Origin: Diaminobutyricibacter sp. McL0608
GTDB taxonomy: Bacteria > Actinomycetota > Actinomycetes > Actinomycetales > Microbacteriaceae
Direction: 5' to 3'
DNA: 64,000 nt
Assembly (NCBI RefSeq): GCF_039613825.1
Contig: NZ_CP154826.1
Coordinates: 496,001-560,000 of the forward strand
The stretch's first letter is position 1, and each line of letters begins with the position of its first letter. Both the position numbers and the translations under genes were made by a program. The notes under the pieces were generated by a model, which saw only the letters and a program-made list of their open reading frames with translations, searched no databases and was not told the DNA's origin. Below are positions 26,031 to 35,491 of the stretch, in pieces.

Positions 26031-26145
26031 TCCGATCGTGCTTCATCACCGCCCTTTGTTCTTCCGCACATGGTGACTCGCGATCGCTGGCCGATTTCGT
26101 GGCGCGATGGCCTGTTAACGAGTGTCGGCGACCGGTTGGATAAGC
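25904..26145. repeat. Copy A of a ~240-bp dispersed direct repeat
   Basis: Shares long blocks with 33496-33740, for example CATGGGCTCCTTCACGT, GGCGACTTCGGCCC and TCGTGCTTCATCACC, with many point differences between them. Both copies are in the same orientation and both lie upstream of minus-strand starts of small frames. It fills most of the gap between the GNAT and MFS genes. Confidence 0.75.
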
Positions 26146-26151
26146 GGCAGA

Positions 26152-27423
26152 CTACGAAGCGGCTGCCGCCGGATCCGCTTCGGTGTCCGCCGCAGGATGC
26201 GCGGCAGCTTCTGGCTCCGGCATACCGATGCTTGCTAGTCGGCGAACCGGGGTCGTGCTCGCGAGAGCGATGGCCACGATCCCGACGGCGAGGAGTGCCG
26301 CTGTCGTGCCCCAGCTGTCGATGACCATTCCGGCCACTCCGGCGCCGAAGGAGGCGCCGAAGTTGACGGTTGTGTTGATCCACGCTGAAGCTTCCGTCTG
26401 CCCGGATTTCGGTACGGCCGAGTCCGCGATCAGGTAGCCGGTGATAAGAGACGGGGCAAGGAAAACTCCGGCCAAGGCGAGGCCCGCCGCCAGTAGTACG
26501 AATGTGGGTGCCCAGGCGACCGCGGCGACCGTGACCCCGAGGCCGATACCGAGTACGAGCAATCGTGTGACAAGGGACGCCGCGAGCCGCAGATGTCCAT
26601 ATACGAGGCCACCGACAGCGCTTCCCGCCGCGAAAGTGGCCAGTAGCCAGCCGGAGAGCTCAATTTCGCCGCGGTCGGTCGCGAACGCGGGGGCAACGAT
26701 CTCAAGTGTGCCGAGGACGAGGCCGACTCCAATCAGCACCACGAGCACCCGAGCGAAGCCTGGCTGGCTGAGTGGGCGGTCCACCCGCGGACTTGCTTCT
26801 GCCGAGCGCGGCACTCTGTGCGAGGCGTTGCTGAGCACCATTCCCGCGGTGCCAATTACCGTTGTGGAGGCGGCGAGGATAAGCCCCACGCTCGGTGATG
26901 TCGCCGTTATCACAGCCGTGATCAGAATAGGTCCGCTCACGAACAACAGCTCCTCGCACGTGGCGTCGAGGCTGAACGCCTTCTGCCGTTGTCTGCCTGG
27001 TGAGGTGAGGGACGACCAGATTACTCGCATAGAGGGACCCAAGGGGGGAACGCTTAGGCCGATGATCGCGCTGAGCGCCAGGAACCAACCTGCCGCTGGC
27101 CTCTGGCTCGTCGCGACGAATGCGAGTGCTAAAAGGCTCGCGGCTTGGACCGCCGCCATCACCGGGAGGGCGCGACGTTGGCCCCAGCGGTCCACGGCGC
27201 GGGCTCGCCACGGCGAAGCGATCACGTTGGCGAAGCCGGAGAGTGCAGAGGCGAACCCTGCGAGTGCGAAGGAGCCGGCGCTCTGCTGCACGGTCAGCAA
27301 CAGGGCGAGACCGACCATTGCGAATGAGAGCCGGCCGATGAGGGCGGGAAGAAAGGCGCGCAGTACGCCGGGAAGACGAAGGATGGAAAGCACGGAGAAC
27401 TCCAGTGGTGCTGGCCACGACAC
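26152..27423 (-). CDS. MFS transporter
   Basis: 423 residues with about twelve hydrophobic segments in two halves. The cytoplasmic loop motif between helices 2 and 3 reads SPWRARAVDRWGQRRAL, a variant of the MFS motif A (G-x3-D-R-x-G-R-R). The C-terminus is a short Glu/Ala/Asp-rich tail without membrane segments. Sugar- and drug-efflux MFS carriers of this size are common in Actinobacteria; the location in the acylation/racemisation region suggests export of an amino acid or acylated amino acid, which is an inference. It is transcribed leftward, away from the GNAT at 27.7 kb. Confidence 0.88.
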   Translation of the reverse strand: MSWPAPLEFSVLSILRLPGVLRAFLPALIGRLSFAMVGLALLLTVQQSAGSFALAGFASALSGFANVIASPWRARAVDRWGQRRALPVMAAVQAASLLALAFVATSQRPAAGWFLALSAIIGLSVPPLGPSMRVIWSSLTSPGRQRQKAFSLDATCEELLFVSGPILITAVITATSPSVGLILAASTTVIGTAGMVLSNASHRVPRSAEASPRVDRPLSQPGFARVLVVLIGVGLVLGTLEIVAPAFATDRGEIELSGWLLATFAAGSAVGGLVYGHLRLAASLVTRLLVLGIGLGVTVAAVAWAPTFVLLAAGLALAGVFLAPSLITGYLIADSAVPKSGQTEASAWINTTVNFGASFGAGVAGMVIDSWGTTAALLAVGIVAIALASTTPVRRLASIGMPEPEAAAHPAADTEADPAAAAS

Positions 27424-27720
27424 AAGAGAAATGCTCGTGGGGTCTGACGGGATATTTTGCCGGAGGGGTCACTAAAGACACCCTCGGTGGGGGAACCCTG
27501 CGCGAGTGAGACGCAGGCCCGTCAGTTAAACATCACGACGTGCATCCGTCGAGCGTACCGCAGGCACAACGGGCGGAGCGAAACGTGCGGGAGCGAATGG
27601 GAGCGACCAGGTTCTGATATCGATCACGCGCATCCATAGCGAAGCGCGCATCGACAAATCACTGCCCAAGAGATCGGTGCCACTTCTGGCGGTTCGGGAT
27701 TCGATGGCGGTGCCGAAGGT
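27424..27720. other. Intergenic region
   Basis: About 300 bases with no supportable gene. It contains the promoter of the MFS gene and the 3' region of the leftward GNAT gene. Nothing palindromic or repeated stands out. Confidence 0.35.
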
Positions 27721-28290
27721 TTACTGAGCTTTGGCCACCCGATACATCGAGTACACCAGGGGTCCGTCTGGGATAGTGGTCGCCGCGGCGATAGTAAAAC
27801 CAAGTCGCAGGTAGAGGCGCGCATTTCGCTCATCCGAAGTTTCGAGAGCGACGGGCTCGCCTCTCTGGTCGATCATCGCGAGACCGACGGCGATCACTGC
27901 TGTTCCAAGGCCCGCGCCTTGATGAGCTGGATCGACGCCAACCGTTTCAAGTGTCCAGCTTCCCGAGGGAGCGTCAGGGAGGGACAGTTTTGACAGGGCA
28001 GTAAGGCGTGATCCATGCAGCTCGGCTACCCGTCGTTGAATCTGCTCCGCAGGGGCGGGTGCGTCCGGCGGCAGGAACGCTGCGACGGAGCGCACCCCTT
28101 CGTCGACGAGTACGATGCCGTGCATGAGGGAGTGGCTGAGATAGAGACGCTGAGCCTCCTCAAGGCGAGATTCGTATCCATCGCCGGGTAGAGCCCACCG
28201 CGTCCACGCGTAGTCACCGAACGCCACGGCGAGAACCCGAGCTGCCGAGTCCAGATCTGAAGGAGTGGCGTGGCGTATGCGGTGGCTCAT
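27721..28290 (-). CDS. GNAT-family N-acetyltransferase
   Basis: 189 residues from the ATG of MSHRIRHATPSDL; this start has AGGAG 9 bases upstream, and the frame's upstream extension is rejected. The core is WTLETVGVDPAHQGAGLGTAVI, with motif A Q-G-A-G-L-G, followed by EPVALETSDERNARLYLRLGF, a motif-B form frequent in GNATs of the actinobacterial antibiotic or amine type. It is oriented like the M20 and SHMT genes upstream but separated from them by about 100 bases. Acceptor unknown. Confidence 0.87.
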   Translation of the reverse strand: MSHRIRHATPSDLDSAARVLAVAFGDYAWTRWALPGDGYESRLEEAQRLYLSHSLMHGIVLVDEGVRSVAAFLPPDAPAPAEQIQRRVAELHGSRLTALSKLSLPDAPSGSWTLETVGVDPAHQGAGLGTAVIAVGLAMIDQRGEPVALETSDERNARLYLRLGFTIAAATTIPDGPLVYSMYRVAKAQ

Positions 28291-28388
28291 GAAGCGAATC
28301 TCCTGTGGGCTAGCGGGCGTCGTGCAGGCGCCGCCGATGCCAAGCATAGGTCAGCTGGATTCGTGGTCGCCGAATTGAGAATCTGTTG

Positions 28389-29498
28389 TCATGGCCTTCG
28401 CATGGGTTCCTCGTAGGCAACGCTGAGCACGCGCTGGATCAGCCCTTGCAGAAGGACGATGCGCCGTCCTATCGCACGGACGTCAACGCGTTCGTCGTCG
28501 GCGTGGGCCCCGTCACCGACGGCGCCCAGCCCGTCCAGCGTCGGGATTCCGAGGGCAGCCGTGAAATTCCCGTCGGAAGCGCCCCCGACAGAAGCGGCGT
28601 CAAGCGGCTCCCAGCCAGCGTCAGCGGCGATGCTTTGCGCCAGCGCGAAAAGGCCCGCAGAGGCGGATTCTTCCATCGGAGGGCGGTTCGGGCCGCCCTC
28701 AATCCGAACCTCCGCTCCAGATAGTTTCGTGCGTAACCCGCGGATCGCGCGATCGACACGTGCTTGCTCGTGAAGAGTCCAAACGCGCACATCCACGGCA
28801 AACTCGCCGGACGCGGGCACAGTATTCGTCGTTGTCCCCGCTTGCATCATGGTTGGTGTCACACTCGTCCCAGTGACCGCGTCGCCCAGATCAGCGACTT
28901 TCAGCACCAGTCTCGCGGCCTCGACGGCGGCATTGATGCCCCGCTCCGGATCGAGCCCCGCGTGTGCAGCTCTTCCCGTGACCAGGATTCGATAGTCCGA
29001 CACCCCCTTGCGTGCTACCTTCAGGGCGCCCCCATCGGCAGCTGCCTCTAGTACGAACACGGCCTCGCAACCGGCCGCAGACTCCTCAATGAGCCCGCGC
29101 GAGGTCATCGAACCGAGTTCTTCGTCCCCGGTGATGAGAATGCAGAGGCCATCTCGGTCCTCGAGCGCGGCGGCGGCGTGCAAAGCGATCACGATACCCG
29201 TCTTCATGTCGAGGCAGCCCGGCCCGCGGAGCACTGAGTCCTCGACTGTGAACGGCAGGCGCTCAATGGTGCCCAGCGGCCAGACAGTGTCGTGGTGCCC
29301 GAGCAATAGAACCTGCGGGTCTCCGAACCGCCACCGAAGATGGGTAACGCCCTCGCGTACGATCCGCTCCGGGGCGACGCCGAGAAGAGCCGCACCAAGG
29401 GCAGCGACTGTGTCGGCGCTGGCCGCCACCGCCTCGAGGTCGGAGGAGGGCGACTCTCGCTCGACGAGGAGCCCAATGTCCTCGATGATTTTGTTCAT
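28389..29498 (-). CDS. M20-family metallopeptidase (glutamate carboxypeptidase / N-acyl-amino-acid deacylase type)
   Basis: 369 residues from ATG at 29498 (MNKIIEDIG); the frame's upstream extension overlaps the SHMT gene and is discounted. Dinuclear zinc ligands are H68 and D70 in GHHDTV, D97 in GCLDMKTG, and the E126-E127 pair in GDEELGS, where the first Glu is the general base. A dimerisation domain follows (GRAAHAGLDPERGINA). The SHMT stop is 4 bases upstream of the start, so the two are co-transcribed. M20 enzymes remove N-acyl groups or C-terminal residues; beside an N-acylamino-acid racemase and acyltransferases, an L-specific desuccinylase role is attractive but unproven. Confidence 0.88.
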   Translation of the reverse strand: MNKIIEDIGLLVERESPSSDLEAVAASADTVAALGAALLGVAPERIVREGVTHLRWRFGDPQVLLLGHHDTVWPLGTIERLPFTVEDSVLRGPGCLDMKTGIVIALHAAAALEDRDGLCILITGDEELGSMTSRGLIEESAAGCEAVFVLEAAADGGALKVARKGVSDYRILVTGRAAHAGLDPERGINAAVEAARLVLKVADLGDAVTGTSVTPTMMQAGTTTNTVPASGEFAVDVRVWTLHEQARVDRAIRGLRTKLSGAEVRIEGGPNRPPMEESASAGLFALAQSIAADAGWEPLDAASVGGASDGNFTAALGIPTLDGLGAVGDGAHADDERVDVRAIGRRIVLLQGLIQRVLSVAYEEPMRRP

Positions 29499-29502
29499 CC
29501 CG

Positions 29503-30813
29503 TCAGTTCCCCGTAGCCGCGATGGGTGCAATATCGGCGTACAGCGGATGGGCTTTGACCAGTTCCGAGACTCTCTGCTTGAAGACAGCCAGATCAGCGT
29601 CCTCACCTGCGGTAAGAACTGCAGCAATCACGTCGGCGACCTCCCGGAAGGCACTGTCGCCGAATCCACGGGCGGCCAGCGCCGGCGTGCCGATACGCAG
29701 ACCACTCGTGACCATCGGTGGACGGGGGTCATTGGGCACCGCATTGCGGTTGACAGTGATCCCCACTCGGTGCAGGCGATTCTCGGCCTGCAACCCCTCC
29801 AATGCCGAGTCACGAAGGTCCACGAGCACGAGGTGGACATCCGTTCCGCCGCCGACGACACGTATGCCTGCCGCGGCGCAATCGTCCTGCCCGAGACGGG
29901 AAGCCAGAATCCGGGCGCCGGCGACCGTGCGCCGCTGGCGGTTACGGAACGCCTCGGATGCGGCGAGCTTCAGAGCGACAGCCTTTCCCGCGATCACGTG
30001 TTCCAGTGGACCACCCTGTTGCCCGGGAAAAACCGCAGAGTCGATCTTCTTCGCGATGGCAGGATCTTGGGACAAGATAAGTCCTCCGCGAGGTCCCCCT
30101 AACGTCTTGTGTGTAGTCGTCGTTGTGGCATGCGCATACGGAACGGGTGACGGATGTTCGCCCGCTGCGACCAACCCTGCGAAATGCGACATGTCGACGA
30201 GTAGGTAGGCGTCCACCTCGTCTGCGATTGTTCGCCACTCGGCAAAGTCCAGCGCGCGAGTATATGCAGACCATCCGGCAACGATGAGAGACGGACGATG
30301 CTCCCGGGCTAGAGAACGAACCTCGGCAAGGTCGATCTCCTCCGTCCTCTCGTTCCGGTGGTAGGCGACAACGTTGTAGAGGCGGCCAGAGAAATTCAGC
30401 CGCATCCCGTGGGTGAGGTGGCCACCGTGCGCAAGGTCGAGACCGAGGATAGTGTCCTTCGGCCGGAGGAGCGCATGCATAACCGCAGCGTTTGCCTGTG
30501 CGCCAGAGTGCGGTTGGACGTTGGCGAAAGAGGCGCCGAACAACGACTTCGCCCGCTCGATGGCGAGCGATTCGACAACGTCGATGTACTCACAGCCCCC
30601 GTAGTATCGTCGGCCCGGGTACCCTTCGGCATACTTATTGGTGAGCACCGAACCCTGCGCCTGCATTACGGCGACGGGGGCGTGGTTCTCTGAAGCGATC
30701 ATCTCCAGGTCAGCGCGCTGGCGGCCCAATTCGGCGTCGATCGCGAGCGCGACCTCCGGATCGACTTCTGAAAGCGGAAGGTCGAGATAATCGACCGTCA
30801 TATCGTGTTGCAT
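29503..30813 (-). CDS. glyA: Serine hydroxymethyltransferase
   Basis: 436 residues, full length for SHMT. Conserved segments: [69 protein letters not shown], and the PLP lysine in [14 protein letters not shown]. It transfers the hydroxymethyl group between serine and glycine using tetrahydrofolate. It lies 4 bases upstream of the M20 gene. It is probably a second, catabolic copy, since housekeeping glyA is not usually next to peptidases. Relatives with D-serine, alpha-methylserine or beta-hydroxy-amino-acid aldolase activity exist, and that could suit this context. Confidence 0.92.
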   Translation of the reverse strand: MQHDMTVDYLDLPLSEVDPEVALAIDAELGRQRADLEMIASENHAPVAVMQAQGSVLTNKYAEGYPGRRYYGGCEYIDVVESLAIERAKSLFGASFANVQPHSGAQANAAVMHALLRPKDTILGLDLAHGGHLTHGMRLNFSGRLYNVVAYHRNERTEEIDLAEVRSLAREHRPSLIVAGWSAYTRALDFAEWRTIADEVDAYLLVDMSHFAGLVAAGEHPSPVPYAHATTTTTHKTLGGPRGGLILSQDPAIAKKIDSAVFPGQQGGPLEHVIAGKAVALKLAASEAFRNRQRRTVAGARILASRLGQDDCAAAGIRVVGGGTDVHLVLVDLRDSALEGLQAENRLHRVGITVNRNAVPNDPRPPMVTSGLRIGTPALAARGFGDSAFREVADVIAAVLTAGEDADLAVFKQRVSELVKAHPLYADIAPIAATGN

Positions 30814-31129
30814 TTAGACGCTTCTTCCTGCAGCTTCACAGCTGCTTCAAACTCCTCGACACTGTCCTGAATCCTTGAGAGTGGGCACGTCCAGCCAGAT
30901 TTGGGTATGAGGGACTCCCAGTCGAGCTGCTCTTACGCAGCCTCGGCTCTTCCGAATCATCGGCGCGGCCGTGTTGAACGCTGGTTGGTCCTACGCGGCG
31001 ACGGCACCATTGGATTCGATCGCGAGTTCGCGATTTCGGTACGAAGATCGCGACAAGCGCTCGACCAGTTGATTGATACAAATCTCCCGACCGATTCACA
31101 CCCGATGCTGGCACACGCAGCGTTGGGGG
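30814..31129. other. Intergenic region upstream of glyA
   Basis: About 316 bases between the glyA start and the stop of the leftward SDR gene at 31130. No gene is supported. The glyA promoter must lie here; no strong palindrome or terminator was seen. Confidence 0.35.
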
Positions 31130-31843
31130 TTAGGGGAGGGGGACAAGGGCTCCGTTGATCAGATGTGCGGGTGTGTCAAAGAGGTCGACAGTAGCGGAGG
31201 CGAGCGTATTCACGTCCGTGAAGCCTGGGAAAGTGCGATCGGGTTGGGCTTTGCGCATCCCGTCGTCGACGAGAGCCTTAACCACGAAGACGACGGCGGC
31301 GGCGCCCAGCCGAGAATCCTTGCTCTGGGCGGCCGACGCGCGGAAGCCGTCGGCGATGGCCCGCGTCCATGCTTCCGCAGCGGCCTTGACCGCAACATAG
31401 TTAGCGATTCCAGCGGTCGGCGCCGTGACCGAGCGTGCAGAGACGATCGCCAGACGGCCGCCCGCCGCAGCCTCGAGGTCGTCATAGAACGAGCGGCTGG
31501 TGTTTCGCAACGTGGTCACGATCCCGGTGTTCAGTGAATCCCAGTCGGCGTCCGTCTGCTGCACGATCCCGTCGGCGCCGCGCCAGCCACCGACCAGGTG
31601 GATGAGACCGCGAACCGGACCAAGCTCCTCCCGCACAGACACGGCAAGCGCGTCCACCGCGACCGGATCGGCGAGATTGCAGACGAAGCCAGAAACCAAA
31701 GGGAGGGAGTCGGCGAGCGCCGACACCTTCTCGCCGTCGAGATCGACGGCGGCGACGCAGAAGCCGGCATCGACGAGTGCGGTCACCACCGCCATCCCTG
31801 CGGGGCTGGTGGACCCGGCCACTACGACAACCGGGCGGGTCAC
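31130..31843 (-). CDS. SDR-family oxidoreductase paired with the DUF6421 gene
   Basis: 237 residues. The N-terminus VVVAGSTSPAGMAVVTALV is an atypical Rossmann loop (S-T-S-P-A-G instead of T-G-x3-G-x-G). The catalytic Ser region is IVSARSVT, followed by Y-V-A-V-K. The C-terminus is short (HLINGALVPLP). It overlaps the upstream DUF6421-type gene by 4 bases. The pair looks like one functional unit; the substrate is unknown. Confidence 0.85.
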   Translation of the reverse strand: MTRPVVVVAGSTSPAGMAVVTALVDAGFCVAAVDLDGEKVSALADSLPLVSGFVCNLADPVAVDALAVSVREELGPVRGLIHLVGGWRGADGIVQQTDADWDSLNTGIVTTLRNTSRSFYDDLEAAAGGRLAIVSARSVTAPTAGIANYVAVKAAAEAWTRAIADGFRASAAQSKDSRLGAAAVVFVVKALVDDGMRKAQPDRTFPGFTDVNTLASATVDLFDTPAHLINGALVPLP

Positions 31844-33237
31844 GAGCTGACCCCGTCCGCGACCGCGTTGGCCCGGTCACGGGTGATGCCTTCAGTGGAT
31901 TCGATCACGCCCAGCATCTTCTTGCTGAGCGCCTCGTAGAACATCGACAGCGGGAACTCGTCGTCCAGCACCTGGTCGGTGTAGCCCTTCGGCGGACCGG
32001 CGAGCACCTCGTCGGAGAGCCCGCGCGCCCAGTTCGACGCCGGGTTCGGGGTGACCGTCTCGGTGAGCACCCCGTAGGCCGCCAGCCAGTGCGCCACCTT
32101 CGGGCGGTCGATCGAACGCCAGTAGAGGTCGTTGATGCGGTCGCTGAGTGCGACCACGACCTCCGGCACCGCATCCCAGTCGATGGTGAGCTGGGTGTCC
32201 GTCCAGTGCAGCACGTGGTGCTGGTGCATCCACGCGAACAGCAGCTGGCCGCCGAGCCCGTCGTAGTTGCGCACCCGGCTGCCGGTGATGGCGAAACGGA
32301 AGATCCGGTCGAAGATCACCGCGTACTGCACCAGCTTCGCGTGCTGTCGTGCCTCGTCGGACGACTCCTCGTCGTGCTCGATACATACAGATTCGCGGAA
32401 CGCGGTCAGATCGCAACGCAGCTCCTCCAATGCGTATAGGAAGAACGGCATCCGCTGCTTGATCATGAACGGATCGAACGGCAGATCACCGCGCATGTGG
32501 CTGCGGTCATGGATGAGATCCCACATCACGAAGGTCTCCTCCGCGATCGACTGATCCTTCAGCATCGCGGATGCCCTTTCTGGCAGGTCCAGCTTCGTGA
32601 TCTCTGCCGCTGCGGAAACCACCCTGCGGAAGCGCGCTGCCTCGCGGTCCTGGAAGATCGCACCCCAGGTGAACACCGGCACCTCCTTCACGGAGACGCT
32701 CTCGGGAAAGAGCACCGCCGCATTGGTGTCGTAGCCGGGCGTGAAGTCGATGAAGGAGAGGGGCACGAACATCGCGTTCGAGTACGACCCGGCCTCGAGC
32801 TCGGCGACGAACTCCGGCCAGATCACCTCGACCAGTACGGCCTCTACGTACCGGTTGGCGCTGCCGTTCTGCGTGTACATCGGGAAGACGACGAGATGCC
32901 TGAGCCCATTGACGCGGTGTTGCTGCGGCTGGAACGCCATGAGCGAGCCGCGGAAGTCCGGAACACCGAAGTCCTCCTCTGCCCAGCGCCGGAAGTCGCG
33001 GTCGAGCGCACACAAGTATTCGGCATCGTGCGGGAACAGCGGCGCGAGCCCTGCGATGGAGTCGAGGATGCAGCACACCCGATCCGTCGCCCACTCGCGG
33101 TTCGAGGTCTCGGGGAGCGAGCCATCCTTGACCTGCAGTAGTTGCAAGTCGATCGCGGCTTGCTTGAGGGCGAGCCAGTCGGGGTTCGCGAGCAGTCGGT
33201 CACGGCTCGACAACTCGGTTGGGGTTTCGGTGTACAT
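31840..33237 (-). CDS. DUF6421-family protein
   Basis: 465 residues, soluble, with conserved-looking blocks such as LVVFPMYTQNGSANRYVEAVLVEVIWP, WDLIHDRSHMRGDLPFDPFMIKQ and FAWMHQHHVLHWTDTQL. The HDRSHMRGDLPFDPF and HQHH stretches are histidine/acid-rich and could hold a metal, but no known catalytic family is recognised. I recall this family as DUF6421, found in Microbacteriaceae usually next to an SDR; that is from memory and unverified here. The start is ATG at 33237 with AAAGGAG 7-8 bases upstream. Confidence 0.78.
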   Translation of the reverse strand: MYTETPTELSSRDRLLANPDWLALKQAAIDLQLLQVKDGSLPETSNREWATDRVCCILDSIAGLAPLFPHDAEYLCALDRDFRRWAEEDFGVPDFRGSLMAFQPQQHRVNGLRHLVVFPMYTQNGSANRYVEAVLVEVIWPEFVAELEAGSYSNAMFVPLSFIDFTPGYDTNAAVLFPESVSVKEVPVFTWGAIFQDREAARFRRVVSAAAEITKLDLPERASAMLKDQSIAEETFVMWDLIHDRSHMRGDLPFDPFMIKQRMPFFLYALEELRCDLTAFRESVCIEHDEESSDEARQHAKLVQYAVIFDRIFRFAITGSRVRNYDGLGGQLLFAWMHQHHVLHWTDTQLTIDWDAVPEVVVALSDRINDLYWRSIDRPKVAHWLAAYGVLTETVTPNPASNWARGLSDEVLAGPPKGYTDQVLDDEFPLSMFYEALSKKMLGVIESTEGITRDRANAVADGVSS

Positions 33238-33325
33238 CAGGGGCTCCTTTCACTGCGGTCGGTCACATGGTCGGTTGGGGGCGGCGGGCGACGGGGGTGA
33301 GGTTGCGTCGCCTGCCGCCGGTCTG

Positions 33326-33622
33326 TCAGCGGATGAGACGCGGCGCTCCGGTTTCGACCGCGGAACGCGGTGGCCCGAGCCTTTCGACGATCTTCGCGAG
33401 TCGCACATCCGCTCTCATGGTCGACACGATGACGTCGTGCGCGTTCGTCGGCGCTGAGGTGTCGAACGAGACTGCGGAAACGTTGTCTGGCCGCGGCTCG
33501 AGCGAGGCGCCGGTCCGGATAAGGCGCGTCATGGGCTCCTTCACGTCGAGGGCGACTTCGGCCCGATCGGTCGTCGAGATATCGAAAGGGTATGCGCTGC
33601 AAACCCGTGTGACTTTGTCCAA
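33326..33622 (-). CDS. Uncharacterised small ORF in repeat copy B
   Basis: 98 residues whose first 38 codons parallel those of the frame at 25680-26030 (FDISTTDRAEVAL, VKEPMTRLIRTG); the rest is unrelated. It sits between the DUF6421 gene and the PepSY gene. No domain is seen. Coding status is doubtful: nine of the shared 38 residues differ, so protein-level constraint is not evident. Confidence 0.22.
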   Translation of the reverse strand: MDKVTRVCSAYPFDISTTDRAEVALDVKEPMTRLIRTGASLEPRPDNVSAVSFDTSAPTNAHDVIVSTMRADVRLAKIVERLGPPRSAVETGAPRLIR

Positions 33623-33740
33623 TCCGCTCGTGCTTCATCACCATCCTTCGTCCTCTCGCACAAGGCGATTCGCCCGATCGCTACCGCTTTCTTGGCGCGA
33701 TGGTTTGCTCGGGGAGCATGGCGGCACGAGGTGGACAAGC
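33496..33740. repeat. Copy B of a ~240-bp dispersed direct repeat
   Basis: Counterpart of 25904-26145; see that entry for shared blocks. The remaining gap up to the PepSY gene (33741-34192) holds no supportable gene and presumably contains the PepSY promoter. Confidence 0.75.
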
Positions 33741-34192
33741 AGGCTTGGACCGACGATCAGCTCGGCTGACCAGCAACGTCGAAGGAGTCCCAGTCGGGCC
33801 GACACCTGCGACACCGTCGAGGATGGAGCCGGACGCCCGAGTTCACATGGCCCTCCTCCTCCTCCCTGAACTGAAGCCGGTGAGGCCCCGCGGTGGAGGG
33901 CGCGGGCGCCGGGTACGGGTCCAGAGCCGAATCGTTCCGGCATACCAGCGAAGATAGCGACGACTTTATGTCCCGTCAATGACGTGCCGCGCGACGCCGG
34001 CCTCCGCCCGTCGTTCTGGAGATGCGACGATGAAAGACCGCTCGCGGCCGGGCATTGACGCGGATGACCCCCGGGTGGTAGCTTGCGTCCAATGCCGGAA
34101 CGATCCGGCACTAAACTTCGCTGCAACACTTTGTCTCCCAACCTCTCCCACTCCCGCGGCATCGCCGCACCCCAGCGCAAGGAGGCGCCAGT

Positions 34193-35491
34193 ATGCAAGA
34201 TTCCGTGATAGCCGAGACGGCCGTCGCAAAGACGCGATCGGTTCCGAAGCCTCAGCCCGTGCGGAGGGCGATCGCGGGGATCCATCGGTGGGTCACCCTG
34301 GTGGTCGGCGTCGCGCTCCTCGTCATCATGACTGCTGGAGTGCCGCTGCTGTGGGGCGGGGAGAGTTTTCGCGCGAACAATTCCGCGCTGTACCAGCCGA
34401 CGACATCTGCGGAACCTCTGACTGCGGGGGAAGCAGTTGCAAAGGTCCAGGAGGCGCATCCGGACTTCGCCGCGGGCAATGTGATCAACGACAAAGGAAT
34501 GTTCCTGGTCAGTGATGCCAATCTCAACCTGGTGTACGGGGTCGACCCCGGGTCCGGCAAGATCACCGGTTCAGGCCACTACTACGGAGGCTTCCAAGGG
34601 CTGATGGAGAACCTTCATGGCTACGGGCTGTCAAGCCCGAACTATCCCGGCTATGTGCCGTTCATGGCGACCCCCATTCCCAGCTTTGGCATCGCACAAC
34701 TCGACGGGATGCCTCTGGGGGTTGCACTGGTGGGGATCCTGGGGCTCGTCCTCGTGTTCCTCGCGCTATCCGGGATCATCTTGTGGTGGCCGAGCATCAA
34801 GCATTTCGGTTCCGGGTTCCGGATCAGGTGGAAGGGGCAGGCCGCATATGCGCGTGATCGAGATCTCCACAAGATCGCGGGGCTGGTCGCGGTTCCCTTC
34901 CTCCTGATGTGGGGTATCACGGGCGCGGCCGCTCAATTCCCCTTCATCGAGCAGGGCCTGATGGCCCTCACAGGCGGCCACACCGACTCATCCAATGTGA
35001 AGGCACTGAACTGGGATTTCGCCAGCAACAAGCCGGCGACGCCTGACGCGAAGGGCATCAGCCTCGACGCCGCGGCAGTCGCAGCACTTGCGGTGGTGCC
35101 CGGAAAGATCTCCAACAGCACGCTCGCGGATCCGCAGGACCCGACGTCCGCCTACTTGTTCAGGATCTCGCAGACGTCCGGGAATCCCTTCTCGCAGGCG
35201 GTCTTCGCTGGAAACGCGTGGGTATACGTGGACAAGTACGACGCGAGTCACACCAAGATCGTTTGGGACGGCAACGGCGCGACTCCCCAGAACAACTTCT
35301 ATGAGAACGTCTTCTACCCGAGCCACTTCGGATGGTACGTCAACGGCTGGTGGCGCATCATCTGGGCGCTGTTCGGACTCACCCCGCTGCTGCTTGCGAT
35401 CACCGGCTTCTCCACCTGGCTGACCCGCACCCGCAGAGGTCGGGCTCGCGAGGCGCGCCGCCGGGCGGCTGCCGCGGCTGCCGCGGCATGA
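34193..35491 (+). CDS. PepSY-associated transmembrane protein
   Basis: 432 residues. A basic N-terminus leads to a first helix preceded by IAGIHRWVTLVVGV, where the buried-His H-R-W pattern is typical of PepSY_TM proteins. An extracytoplasmic PepSY-like domain follows (AEPLTAGEAVAKVQEAHPD). Further helices are near residues 185-205 (VGILGLVLVFLALSGIILWW) and 230-250, a second extracytoplasmic PepSY domain comes next, and a last helix near 395-415 is followed by an RTRRGR tail. Conserved His residues near the helices (NLHGYG, RDLHKIAG, FYPSHFGW) suggest haem or quinone contact, as proposed for ferric-reductase-like members. Its stop overlaps the next gene (ATGA). Confidence 0.85.
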   Translation: MQDSVIAETAVAKTRSVPKPQPVRRAIAGIHRWVTLVVGVALLVIMTAGVPLLWGGESFRANNSALYQPTTSAEPLTAGEAVAKVQEAHPDFAAGNVINDKGMFLVSDANLNLVYGVDPGSGKITGSGHYYGGFQGLMENLHGYGLSSPNYPGYVPFMATPIPSFGIAQLDGMPLGVALVGILGLVLVFLALSGIILWWPSIKHFGSGFRIRWKGQAAYARDRDLHKIAGLVAVPFLLMWGITGAAAQFPFIEQGLMALTGGHTDSSNVKALNWDFASNKPATPDAKGISLDAAAVAALAVVPGKISNSTLADPQDPTSAYLFRISQTSGNPFSQAVFAGNAWVYVDKYDASHTKIVWDGNGATPQNNFYENVFYPSHFGWYVNGWWRIIWALFGLTPLLLAITGFSTWLTRTRRGRAREARRRAAAAAAAA

